A stretch of DNA of 19,540 nt from an uncultured Eubacteriales bacterium (GTDB taxonomy: Bacteria > Bacillota > Clostridia > Monoglobales > Monoglobaceae): contig CAJLFL010000010.1 of NCBI GenBank assembly GCA_905205855.1, positions 1 through 19,540 of the forward strand, written 5' to 3'. Below are positions 1 through 6,876 of the stretch, in pieces. Each line of letters opens with the position of its first letter. The stretch's first letter is position 1. The translations under genes were made by a program, and so were the position numbers. The notes beneath the pieces were generated by a model that saw only the letters and a list, made by a program, of their open reading frames with translations, ran no database searches and was not told the DNA's origin.

Positions 1-910
1 AAGAAAACGGAAAAGCGACAGTGCATAAAATAAACGAATATAAAACACGTCTGAATGACGTAGAAGGGGAAAAATACTCCAGTATACCAAAGCCCTGTGA
101 AACAGCAGTGGTGCAGATTGACATAAATAAAACAGCACTGTATATGTATTTGTTAAATCTGCCTGTCATGGCTGCAAGCTTCAGCATAGGGATTTCACTG
201 TTCCATAGTGCGTCAAAGTGCATTGATTGAACCGCCCATATGGTAAGTATAAGTATACCGAGAACAAAACCGCCGAGTACTGAAGCAATACGCAGTCCTT
301 TGTATGAAATCCCTTTTTGCAGCGGTACAAGCACTGTCGGCGCGGATATAGTATTATAGCTTACGTAACATATTGCGGAAACAGCAGTGCCGCGTGTGAT
401 ACCTTTTAATGAAAACGCATCTGCACTGCCAAACATAGCAGCAGAAAAGCATATATAAATTATTCCGAAAATCATGCAGGGAACAAGAATCATGTTTACG
501 GCAATTATGCCTCTTAAATCAAATGAGAGAACGGCAAAGCATATTATAAACATCAACAGAACTCCGGCGACCGGCGGCAGCATAAAGCCTTGCGTCAGCA
601 GAGCGCCGCTCCCTGAGAGCATCGTAAAAAATCCGCAGAAAAGATATAAAAACATAAGCAGCTGAACAGTCGCTGCAGCTTTCCCGGCAACAAGACTGAG
701 ATATTCATTAAATGTTGAGATACCGTAATTATAACAGCGGTTAAGAATAATATAGCAGACGGCAATAAGCAAAAATGTTGCAAGAACTATTCCGCCGTGA
801 TATGTATTGGACGGAAAGTTAAAATACTGCATAATTTCGCGTCCGGAGGCGAAGCCCGCGCCGATTACAAGACCAATATACACAAATGCAAGATAAATTC
901 CCTGTTTCAT
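1..910 (-). CDS. YkvI-family membrane protein (3' end cut off by window edge)
   Basis: The minus strand is open from the ATG at 910-908 to the left edge without a stop, giving 303 codons, so the C-terminus is missing. A GAAAGGA ribosome site lies just upstream of the ATG. The N-terminus (KQGIYLAFVYIGLVIGAGFASGR split over the first 24 residues, with the GAGFASG motif at about 18-24) is characteristic of the YkvI family of uncharacterised membrane proteins. These resemble LeuT/APC-fold transporters, in which a glycine-rich break in helix 1 lines the substrate site. At least eight hydrophobic segments are visible, with short polar loops. Family members are roughly 340-360 residues, so about 40-50 are probably missing. 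The substrate is unknown. The gene is transcribed divergently from the carboxypeptidase gene and has no functional partner in the window. The family call is fairly sure; transport is inferred from fold resemblance only. Confidence 0.8.
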   Translation of the reverse strand, partial: MKQGIYLAFVYIGLVIGAGFASGREIMQYFNFPSNTYHGGIVLATFLLIAVCYIILNRCYNYGISTFNEYLSLVAGKAAATVQLLMFLYLFCGFFTMLSGSGALLTQGFMLPPVAGVLLMFIICFAVLSFDLRGIIAVNMILVPCMIFGIIYICFSAAMFGSADAFSLKGITRGTAVSAICYVSYNTISAPTVLVPLQKGISYKGLRIASVLGGFVLGILILTIWAVQSMHFDALWNSEIPMLKLAAMTGRFNKYIYSAVLFMSICTTAVSQGFGILEYFSPSTSFRRVLYSFILCTVAFPFS

Positions 911-962
911 ATTTTTTCATTCCTTTCATTATAATATATTAAGCTTTTTTGCAAATAATTCT

Positions 963-1012
963 TTCGGATAATCCGAACTTCGATTTCTGTATGCCTAAGG
1001 AAAGTCTTTCCT
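963..1012. promoter_or_regulatory. Two short odd-length palindromes in the divergent intergenic region
   Basis: The 156-nt gap between the divergent ykvI-like and carboxypeptidase genes holds two palindromes with 7-bp arms and a one-base centre: TTCGGAT-A-ATCCGAA at 963-977 and AGGAAAG-T-CTTTCCT at 998-1012, 35 bp apart start to start. Their size and position fit operators for dimeric regulators, but their sequences differ from each other and no regulator is nearby. No convincing -35/-10 pair is visible for either gene. A TATAAT on the minus strand (about 930-935) sits very close to the ykvI ribosome site. The call is weak. Confidence 0.2.
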
Positions 1013-1066
1013 GTATTTCATCAAGCTTCTTTGCATATATTAAAAGAGAAAGAATGGAGGGGAAAT

Positions 1067-2209
1067 ATGCCTCATAAATTATTATTTACATTAACTGTTA
1101 TATTGACCGCAGTATGCTGCCTGAGGGTTTGTGCGGTGAGTGCCTTATCGGCGCAGTCGGCGGTTGTTATTGAAAAGGATTCCAAAAGAGTTTTATATAA
1201 CAAGGATTCTCAGCACAGACTTCCGATTGCAAGCACAACAAAAATTATGACGGCTATAGTTGCACTGGAAAACGAGGATTTATCGGCACAAATTGAAATA
1301 TCTCCGGCAGCAGCTGCAACGGAGGGCTCAAGCATGTATCTTGAAGCCAGAGAAAAGATGACACTTGAAGAACTTTTATACGGACTGATGCTGTCCTCCG
1401 GTAATGATGCTGCCGTTGCCATAGCGGAACATTTCGGCGGCAGTGAAAGCTTTGCCGCATTGATGAACAAGAAGGCGGAGGAGTTGGGGATAGATAATAC
1501 GCATTTTACAAATCCGAACGGACTGCCGGATGATGAGCATTATTCATCTGCCTATGATATGGCTGAAATAACAGCGTATGCGCTGAATAATCCTAAGTTT
1601 GCAGAGATTGTTTCGACAAAAACAAAAAAGATAGAGGGTGACGGAAAAGCTTATCCGAGAACTCTGACAAATCACAACAAGCTGCTGTCAATGTGCAGCG
1701 GATGTATAGGCGTAAAGACAGGCTTTACAAAGGCGGCGGGCAGATGTTTGGTTTCGGCTGCTCAAAGAGATGGAATGACTCTTATATGTGTTACTCTGAA
1801 TGCACCGGATGACTGGAATGATCATTGCGGTCTTTATGACAGTCTGTTTAAAAAATACAAGCTGAAAAATGTGCTGTCGCAGGAAGAAATACTTGGCGGA
1901 ATAGATGTAAGTGATGCCGAACCAAGCGTAATTCCGTTTGCGGCAAGTCACGATTTTAAATACCCGCTTGCCGACGGAGAGGATTGTTCTGTTTCGGCAG
2001 AACTTTCAAAACCGCTTAAAGCACCGGTAAAAGCAGGCGCGGAATGCGGTATGATAACAATTCGGCTTGGTGAAAGTGAGATATGTAAAATTCCTGCGGC
2101 GGTATGCGGCGATGCAAAGAAAAAACCGGTTCTTGATAAAGCGCGTAAGAATTTTATATACAGCTTTAGCAGACTTTGCAGAAGCTGGATCATGCTTTTA
2201 CAGAGCTGA
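1067..2209 (+). CDS. Serine-type D-Ala-D-Ala carboxypeptidase (low-molecular-mass PBP, DacF/DacB type)
   Basis: A secreted peptidase S11 enzyme of 380 residues that trims the terminal D-Ala from peptidoglycan pentapeptides outside the membrane. The ATG at 1067 is chosen over an in-frame TTG at 1031 because GGAGGGG lies 6-7 nt before it. Residues 1-29 form a signal peptide (MPHK, a hydrophobic core, and a likely cleavage after ALSA). All three penicillin-binding motifs are present in order: S56-T-T-K59 (nucleophile and general base), S111-G-N113 and K217-T-G219. Residues about 270-345 fit the PBP5 C-terminal beta domain. The last ~20 residues, with FIYSFSRLCRSWIMLL, look like an amphipathic helix that anchors the protein to the outer membrane face. 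The length matches sporulation DacF and vegetative DacA/DacB relatives, which cannot be separated by eye. It is followed by rluB, a common clostridial arrangement, but rluB has its own promoter. Confidence 0.93.
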   Translation: MPHKLLFTLTVILTAVCCLRVCAVSALSAQSAVVIEKDSKRVLYNKDSQHRLPIASTTKIMTAIVALENEDLSAQIEISPAAAATEGSSMYLEAREKMTLEELLYGLMLSSGNDAAVAIAEHFGGSESFAALMNKKAEELGIDNTHFTNPNGLPDDEHYSSAYDMAEITAYALNNPKFAEIVSTKTKKIEGDGKAYPRTLTNHNKLLSMCSGCIGVKTGFTKAAGRCLVSAAQRDGMTLICVTLNAPDDWNDHCGLYDSLFKKYKLKNVLSQEEILGGIDVSDAEPSVIPFAASHDFKYPLADGEDCSVSAELSKPLKAPVKAGAECGMITIRLGESEICKIPAAVCGDAKKKPVLDKARKNFIYSFSRLCRSWIMLLQS

Positions 2210-2283
2210 CAAATTATACAAAATGCACAAAAAAACTCTTGAATAAAGCTGAACGGACTGTTTATGTATCAGTAAAAATTGTA

Positions 2284-2312
2284 TTGCAATCCATTAAAAT
2301 TTAGGGTATAAT
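2284..2312 (+). promoter_or_regulatory. Sigma-A-type promoter for rluB (and possibly the decarboxylase genes)
   Basis: TTGCAA at 2284-2289 and a perfect TATAAT at 2307-2312 are separated by exactly 17 nt. Transcription would start near 2318-2320, about 80 nt before rluB, inside the left arm of the hairpin at 2313-2347. This is one of the best promoter matches in the window. No terminator separates rluB from the genes downstream, so the promoter may also feed the decarboxylase cluster. Confidence 0.75.
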
Positions 2313-2347
2313 AAAAACCGTATGGGCTAATTTACCATACGGTTTTT
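2313..2347 (+). terminator. 13-bp perfect hairpin with T tract, overlapping the rluB transcription start
   Basis: AAAAACCGTATGG (2313-2325) pairs perfectly with CCATACGGTTTTT (2335-2347) around a 9-nt loop. Read from the carboxypeptidase gene (stop at 2209), it is a textbook intrinsic terminator with flanking A and T tracts, possibly bidirectional. It begins at the base after the -10 box of the rluB promoter, so a transcript started there would open with this stem-loop and its U run. It may therefore both terminate upstream transcription and act as a 5' leader structure for rluB. Confidence 0.7.
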
Positions 2348-2401
2348 CTATAGTAGTTATATAAAAGTTATATTAAAGCGAAAGGGGCTGAGGCTGCTGT
2401 G

Positions 2402-3175
2402 ATGCGCCTGCAAAAATTTCTGGCAAGCTGCTCGGTGGCGTCACGCCGCGGAGCGGAGGCTTTGATTAAACAGGGAAGAATAAAGGTGAACGGCGAAAGC
2501 GTTACCGAGATGGGGGTTAAAATTGATGAGGAAAACGATATAGTCGAATTTGACGGAAAGCGCGTGAAGCCTGACAGTAAGATGATTTATGTTTTGCTTA
2601 ACAAGCCGGTCGGTTTTGTCACTACGGTGTCCGATGACAAGGGCAGAGATACCGTGATGGAGCTTGTTTCGGATATTCCTGTCAGGATTTATCCTGTCGG
2701 CAGACTGGACTATGATACTGAAGGTTTGCTTTTGATGACAAACGACGGAGATTTGACATACAGAATAACGCATCCAAAGAATAATGTGGAAAAAACCTAT
2801 GTTGCTGAGGTTACCGGAAATATTTCGATGAATACGCTTGTCGCACTGAGAAACGGCGTATATCTTGACGGTGTAAGGACTGCACCTGCAAAGGTTGAGG
2901 TTATCGGTGCAACACGTTACGGTACAAAGCTTGAAATTACAATACATGAAGGAAAAAATCGTCAGGTGCGCCGTATGTTTGAGTCAGTCGGATGTATAGT
3001 CAAAAGGCTTAAACGCACAAAAGAGGCAGGTCTTATTCTGGGGCATGTTCCGCTTGGTCATTGGAGAAAGCTGACCGAGTCTGAGGTGAATATGCTTAAA
3101 AAAATAGGCACCGGCAAGAAATCTTCTGCGGAAATGAGAAAAGCAAGATACCGCGGAAACAAAAACAGTAAATAG
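2402..3175 (+). CDS. rluB: 23S rRNA pseudouridine synthase, RluB/RsuA family
   Basis: Converts a specific uridine of rRNA to pseudouridine. RluB acts on 23S rRNA; RsuA and RluF relatives differ in target, so the exact site is inferred. The protein is 257 residues from the ATG at 2402. A GTG one codon earlier is possible, but GAGG at 2390-2393 is better spaced for the ATG and family members begin MRLQKFLA. Residues 1-60 form an S4 RNA-binding domain with VASRRGAE and the GRIKVNG segment. The catalytic domain carries the GRLDYDTEGLLL motif at 100-111, with D103 as the catalytic aspartate. The motif VRRMFESVGC follows further on, and the C-terminal tail is basic. The gene sits 32 nt upstream of the mmdA-like gene with no visible terminator between, so read-through is likely. 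AGTTATAT occurs twice in its leader (2355-2362 and 2366-2373). Confidence 0.93.
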   Translation: MRLQKFLASCSVASRRGAEALIKQGRIKVNGESVTEMGVKIDEENDIVEFDGKRVKPDSKMIYVLLNKPVGFVTTVSDDKGRDTVMELVSDIPVRIYPVGRLDYDTEGLLLMTNDGDLTYRITHPKNNVEKTYVAEVTGNISMNTLVALRNGVYLDGVRTAPAKVEVIGATRYGTKLEITIHEGKNRQVRRMFESVGCIVKRLKRTKEAGLILGHVPLGHWRKLTESEVNMLKKIGTGKKSSAEMRKARYRGNKNSK

Positions 3176-3207
3176 TATTAACATTATATATTAAGGAGGA
3201 CACTTTA

Positions 3208-4737
3208 ATGGGCAAGTTAGAGGACTTACAGCAAAGACGTAATGTTATTGAACAGGGCGGCGGAGCTGAAAAGATCAAAAAGCAGCACGGTGATGGCAAG
3301 AAAACTGCCAGAGAACGTTTGGCTATGCTTTTTGATGAAGGCAGTTTTATCGAAACCGATGCATTTGTGACACACAGATGCAAGGAATTTGATATGGCTG
3401 ATTTTAAAGAACCGTGCGAGGGAGTTGTTACGGGTTACGGTACGGCTGACGGACGTTTGATATATGCTTATTCTCAGGATTATACCGTTATGGGCGGTTC
3501 GCTCAGTGAAATGCATGCAGCCAAAATATGCAAGATTATGGATTTGGCAATGAAGAACGGCGCTCCGGTTGTCGGAATAATAGATTCTGCCGGCGCAAGA
3601 CTGCAGGAGGGTGTTGACGTTCTTAAAGGATTAGGTGATATTTTATATCGCAGCGCCGCTGCATCCGGCGTTATACCTCAGATTTCAGTCGTTGTCGGAC
3701 CGTGTGCCGGAAGTGCGGCTCAGGTTGCGGCAATGAGCGATTTTGTTATTATGGCGGATGGTACAAGCAGTATGTTTATATCCGGACCGTCAGTTATTAA
3801 GGCAACCGGACGTGATTTGCCGACAAACCTCGGTTCTGCTGCCGCAAATGCTGAAAACGGCAATGCGGCTGTAGTGTGCAAGACCGAAGCAGAGTGCTTT
3901 GCACAGCTTAAAGAGCTGCTTAGTATGCTCCCGTCAAATAATCTGGAAATAGCTCCGGAATATGACTGCAATGATGATCTTAACCGTTTGTCGGAGAAGC
4001 TGAACAGCATTGCTGAGGACACTGCAAGAATATATGACGTAAAAGAAGTAATAGCAGAGATTGCGGATAACAGTGAATTTACAGAACTTCAGCAGGATTT
4101 TGCAAAGAACATGGTTACAGGATTTATAAGACTTAACGGTTCAACCGTTGGTGTTGCTGCAAATCAGCCGACAGTTGACGGCGGTGCAATAGACGGAGAG
4201 GCAGCTGAAAAGGCGGCACGTTTTGTAAGCTTCTGTGACAGCTTTAACATTCCGGTAGTTACACTTACTGATACAACGGGCTTTGTTGCTGATGCCGCAC
4301 AGGAAAAAGCAGGTCTTGTACGCCGCAGTGCAAAGCTGACCTATGCCTTTGCCGGTGCGACCGTGCCTAAAGTAAATGTTATCGTGGGCAAGGCATACGG
4401 CGGAGCATATGCCGCAATGAACAGTAAGCACCTCGGTGCGGACATGGTATTCGCATGGCCGACCGCTGAGGTTTCGGTCATGGCGGCTGACGGAGCGGCA
4501 AATATATTCTTCCGTGACGAAATTGCGGACGCAAAGGATCCGGTTGCAGTAAGACAGGAGAAAATCGACGAATATGTTGCAAAGTATACAAATCCGTACG
4601 CCGCTGCTGCACGCGGATATATTGACGATATTATCGAACCGGCTTCTACAAGACAGTATCTTATCGGTGCACTTGAAATGCTGATGAGCAAGCGTGAAAG
4701 CAGACCGTCCAAAAAACACGGTAACATGCCGCTGTAA
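3208..4737 (+). CDS. mmdA: MmdA-type acyl-CoA carboxyltransferase (methylmalonyl-CoA decarboxylase alpha / 12S transcarboxylase type)
   Basis: A biotin-dependent carboxyltransferase of 509 residues that moves a carboxyl group between an acyl-CoA (most likely methylmalonyl-CoA/propionyl-CoA) and carrier-bound biotin in the cytoplasm. AAGGAGGA precedes the ATG. The two crotonase-like halves are visible: KTARERLAMLFDEGSF near the N-terminus, GPCAGSAAQ at about 164-172 in the first half and GKAYGGAYAAM at about 394-404 in the second. These glycine-rich turns form the oxyanion holes. The length fits MmdA, the propionyl-CoA carboxylase beta chain and the transcarboxylase 12S subunit. It is too short for glutaconyl-CoA decarboxylase alpha (about 590 residues). 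Adjacent OadG-like, biotin carrier and OadB-like genes argue for a Na+-pumping decarboxylase rather than an ATP-dependent carboxylase, because no biotin carboxylase is encoded here. The exact acyl-CoA cannot be read from sequence. Confidence 0.88.
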   Translation: MGKLEDLQQRRNVIEQGGGAEKIKKQHGDGKKTARERLAMLFDEGSFIETDAFVTHRCKEFDMADFKEPCEGVVTGYGTADGRLIYAYSQDYTVMGGSLSEMHAAKICKIMDLAMKNGAPVVGIIDSAGARLQEGVDVLKGLGDILYRSAAASGVIPQISVVVGPCAGSAAQVAAMSDFVIMADGTSSMFISGPSVIKATGRDLPTNLGSAAANAENGNAAVVCKTEAECFAQLKELLSMLPSNNLEIAPEYDCNDDLNRLSEKLNSIAEDTARIYDVKEVIAEIADNSEFTELQQDFAKNMVTGFIRLNGSTVGVAANQPTVDGGAIDGEAAEKAARFVSFCDSFNIPVVTLTDTTGFVADAAQEKAGLVRRSAKLTYAFAGATVPKVNVIVGKAYGGAYAAMNSKHLGADMVFAWPTAEVSVMAADGAANIFFRDEIADAKDPVAVRQEKIDEYVAKYTNPYAAAARGYIDDIIEPASTRQYLIGALEMLMSKRESRPSKKHGNMPL

Positions 4738-4758
4738 TCTGGTGAAAGGAGAATTTAT

Positions 4759-5118
4759 ATGACACTTACAGAAGCGTTAAGCGAAGGCTTAATGACGACA
4801 TTTGTGGGATTGCTGATAGTGTTCTCGGTTCTTATTATACTGATGCTGGTTATGATGCTGATGAAGGTTGTGTTTTATAAACCGGAAGCTAAGCCGGCGG
4901 AAAAGGCTGAACCGACCGCACCTGTTGCCGCAGCAGCGGAAACAGAGAGTAATGCTACGGATGAGGCTGAGTTGATTGCCGTTTTGACTGCGGCGGTTGC
5001 AGTATGCATGGACAAGCCGGCAAGCAAACTCAATATTAAGTCATACAAAAGAATCAAAAATACTGCTCCGGCATGGAACAAAGCCGGTGTGCGTGACGTA
5101 ATCGACGCAAGATTTTAA
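4759..5118 (+). CDS. OadG/MmdD-family small membrane subunit of a Na+-pump decarboxylase
   Basis: A 119-residue protein with one N-terminal transmembrane helix (about residues 13-37, TFVGLLIVFSVLIILMLVMM). An Ala/Pro/Glu-rich linker (about 44-70) follows, then a conserved C-terminal segment ending in PAWNKAGVRDVIDARF. This layout is that of OadG (gamma) and MmdD (delta) subunits, which tie the carboxyltransferase and biotin carrier to the membrane-bound beta subunit. AAAGGAG lies 7-8 nt before the ATG, and the gene follows mmdA by 21 nt. The second conserved block, ELIAVLTAAVAVC at about 70-82, is typical of clostridial members of the family. Single-helix subunits diverge quickly, so the choice between gamma and delta naming is uncertain. 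The role is well supported by neighbours on both sides. Confidence 0.85.
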   Translation: MTLTEALSEGLMTTFVGLLIVFSVLIILMLVMMLMKVVFYKPEAKPAEKAEPTAPVAAAAETESNATDEAELIAVLTAAVAVCMDKPASKLNIKSYKRIKNTAPAWNKAGVRDVIDARF

Positions 5119-5142
5119 TTCGCACGGAAAGGAATGAATATT

Positions 5143-5520
5143 ATGAGAAAATTTATAATCAATGTAAACGGAAGTTCATATGAAGTAGAGGTTGAGGAAG
5201 TAGGCGGATCAGCTTCAGCTGCTCCGGTTGCTGCACCTAAAGCCGCACCGGCTGCGCCTGCAGTGGCACCAAAGGCTGCTCCGGCACCTGCAGCAGCACC
5301 GGCAGGCGCAACAAGCGTTAATGCTCCGATGCCCGGTACAATAATTGATGTAAAAGTCAGCGTAGGCGATACAGTACAGTCAGGAGATGTACTTTGCATA
5401 CTTGAAGCTATGAAGATGGAAAATGAAATTATGGCACCCAAAGCCGGCAAAATAGTTGCTGTCAGCGCATCAAAGGGCAGTTCTGTTGCAACCGGTGATG
5501 TTTTGGTTTCTATAGGCTAA
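5143..5520 (+). CDS. Biotin carboxyl carrier protein (MmdC / decarboxylase gamma or 1.3S type)
   Basis: A 125-residue carrier that swings carboxybiotin between the carboxyltransferases and the membrane pump. The start is the ATG at 5143: GGAAAGGA at 5127-5133 is 9 nt away, whereas the ATG at 5134 directly abuts it. The N-terminus (MRKFIINVNGSSYEVEVEEV) is a short beta segment typical of these carriers. Residues about 24-56 are an Ala/Pro-rich flexible linker with several APKAAPA-like repeats. The biotinyl domain follows, with NAPMPGTI at 60-67 and E88-A-M-K-M92, where K91 is the predicted biotinylated lysine. It lies between the OadG-like and OadB-like genes. It is the only carrier in the window, so both carboxyltransferases probably share it. 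Biotin ligase is not encoded here. Confidence 0.92.
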   Translation: MRKFIINVNGSSYEVEVEEVGGSASAAPVAAPKAAPAAPAVAPKAAPAPAAAPAGATSVNAPMPGTIIDVKVSVGDTVQSGDVLCILEAMKMENEIMAPKAGKIVAVSASKGSSVATGDVLVSIG

Positions 5521-5563
5521 TAATTTTAGAAAAACAAAACTGATTAAACGAAAGGGTGATATT

Positions 5564-6838
5564 GTGTTACAAGGTGTTATCGACTTTTTAAGCAGTACGG
5601 GTATTGCGGCACTGATAACCAATGCAAAGGACGCTATAGCGGCCGGCGCAACAGGCTTTAATCAGGTTGTTGCGGTCATCGGAACACCGCTTATGATTGT
5701 AATTGCTTGTGTTCTGCTTTATTTGGCTATAGTCAAGGGCTTTGAACCGCTCTTGCTTTTGCCTATTGCTTTTGGTATGCTTCTTTCAAATCTGCCTATG
5801 TTCGCAAATTCCGGCGCAATAATGATGCATACTGAATTTTTTACAGATCCAAACTATATGATTGACGGACATCTCGATATGCAAAGAATATTTGCAGAGG
5901 GCGGTCTTTTGGATATGCTCTATCTCGGCGTAAAGCTGGGCATTTATCCGCCGCTTATCTTCCTGGGTATAGGCGTCATGACAGATTTTGGCCCTCTTAT
6001 TGCCAATCCTAAAAGTATTCTTTTGGGTGCGGCTGCACAGCTCGGTGTATTTACTACATTTTTAGGTGCATTGGCACTTGGTGCGTGTGTTCCGGGAATC
6101 AACTTCGGTGTTAAAGAAGCGGCGTCTATCGGTATTATCGGCGGAGCAGACGGCCCTACCGCTATTTATGTAACAAAAACGCTGGCTCCGGCATTGCTGC
6201 CGGCAATAGCGATTGCGGCTTATTCTTACATGGCGCTGATACCGGTTATTCAGCCGCCTATAATGAAGCTTATGACTACCAAAAAAGAGCGTCAGATTGT
6301 TATGGAACAGCTCAGACCGGTCAGCAAAACCGAGAAGATTATATTCCCGATAATAGTTACAATAGTTGTTGCTCTTATCGTTCCGGATGCTGTATCGTTG
6401 GTAGGTATGCTTATGCTCGGCAATCTTGCAAAGGAATGCGGAGTGGTTGACCGTCTGACAAAAACAGCTGAAAACGGATTGATGAATACAATTACTATTT
6501 TCCTGGGACTTACAGTCGGCGCTACCGCTAAGGCTAGCACATTCCTGACTGCAGAAACCCTGGGTATAGTTGTACTCGGTTTGATTGCGTTCAGCTTCAG
6601 TACAGCAGGCGGATTGCTTCTCGGCAAAATCATGTGCAAGCTTACAGGCGGAAAGGTAAATCCTCTTATCGGTTCTGCCGGTGTGTCTGCCGTACCTATG
6701 GCAGCGCGTGTTTCGCAAATGGTTGGTCAGAAAGAAAACCCGTCAAACTTTTTGCTTATGCATGCTATGGGACCTAACGTTGCCGGCGTTATAGGCAGCG
6801 CGGTTGCGGCAGGTGTGTTCCTGTCCATGTTCTCGTGA
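5564..6838 (+). CDS. Na+-translocating decarboxylase beta subunit (OadB/MmdB/GcdB family)
   Basis: An integral membrane protein of 424 residues that decarboxylates carboxybiotin and couples this to Na+ export. The start is a GTG at 5564 preceded by AAAGGGTGAT. About ten hydrophobic segments are present. The signature GGADGPTAIYVTK lies at 193-205; D196 matches the aspartate known to be essential in Klebsiella OadB. The second conserved region, KVNPLIGSAGVSAVPMAARVS (about 364-384, quoted as its key residues N366 and the S/A-rich turn), matches the other proposed Na+ site. The N-terminal lead-in (about 1-40), the GFEPLLLLPIAFGMLLSNLP stretch and the C-terminal NVAGVIGSAVAAG are typical of the family. 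The name oadB, mmdB or gcdB depends on the alpha subunit used. Both an MmdA-type and an OadA-type partner are encoded here, so no symbol is chosen. Confidence 0.92.
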   Translation: MLQGVIDFLSSTGIAALITNAKDAIAAGATGFNQVVAVIGTPLMIVIACVLLYLAIVKGFEPLLLLPIAFGMLLSNLPMFANSGAIMMHTEFFTDPNYMIDGHLDMQRIFAEGGLLDMLYLGVKLGIYPPLIFLGIGVMTDFGPLIANPKSILLGAAAQLGVFTTFLGALALGACVPGINFGVKEAASIGIIGGADGPTAIYVTKTLAPALLPAIAIAAYSYMALIPVIQPPIMKLMTTKKERQIVMEQLRPVSKTEKIIFPIIVTIVVALIVPDAVSLVGMLMLGNLAKECGVVDRLTKTAENGLMNTITIFLGLTVGATAKASTFLTAETLGIVVLGLIAFSFSTAGGLLLGKIMCKLTGGKVNPLIGSAGVSAVPMAARVSQMVGQKENPSNFLLMHAMGPNVAGVIGSAVAAGVFLSMFS

Positions 6839-6876
6839 TAGATATTTAACTTGATTTTTGAAAGGAGATTAACATT

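Noticed and set aside
21..665. Short plus-strand open frames in the first 700 bases
   Set aside because: They are shadows of the long minus-strand YkvI-family gene, which is continuous across this stretch.
4141..4719. Antisense open frame (192 codons) opposite the MmdA-type gene
   Set aside because: Cysteine-rich, without motifs or ribosome site, and lies entirely within a well-supported gene.
5200..5310. Repeated GCTGCACCTAAAGCC-like units as a DNA repeat or CRISPR-like array
   Set aside because: They encode the Ala/Pro-rich linker of the biotin carrier; there are no spacers and the repeats are irregular.
6062..6718. Long antisense open frame (218 codons) opposite the Na+ pump gene
   Set aside because: Rich in Cys, Arg, Tyr and Asn with no recognisable motif. 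It mirrors the codon pattern of the well-supported oadB-type gene.
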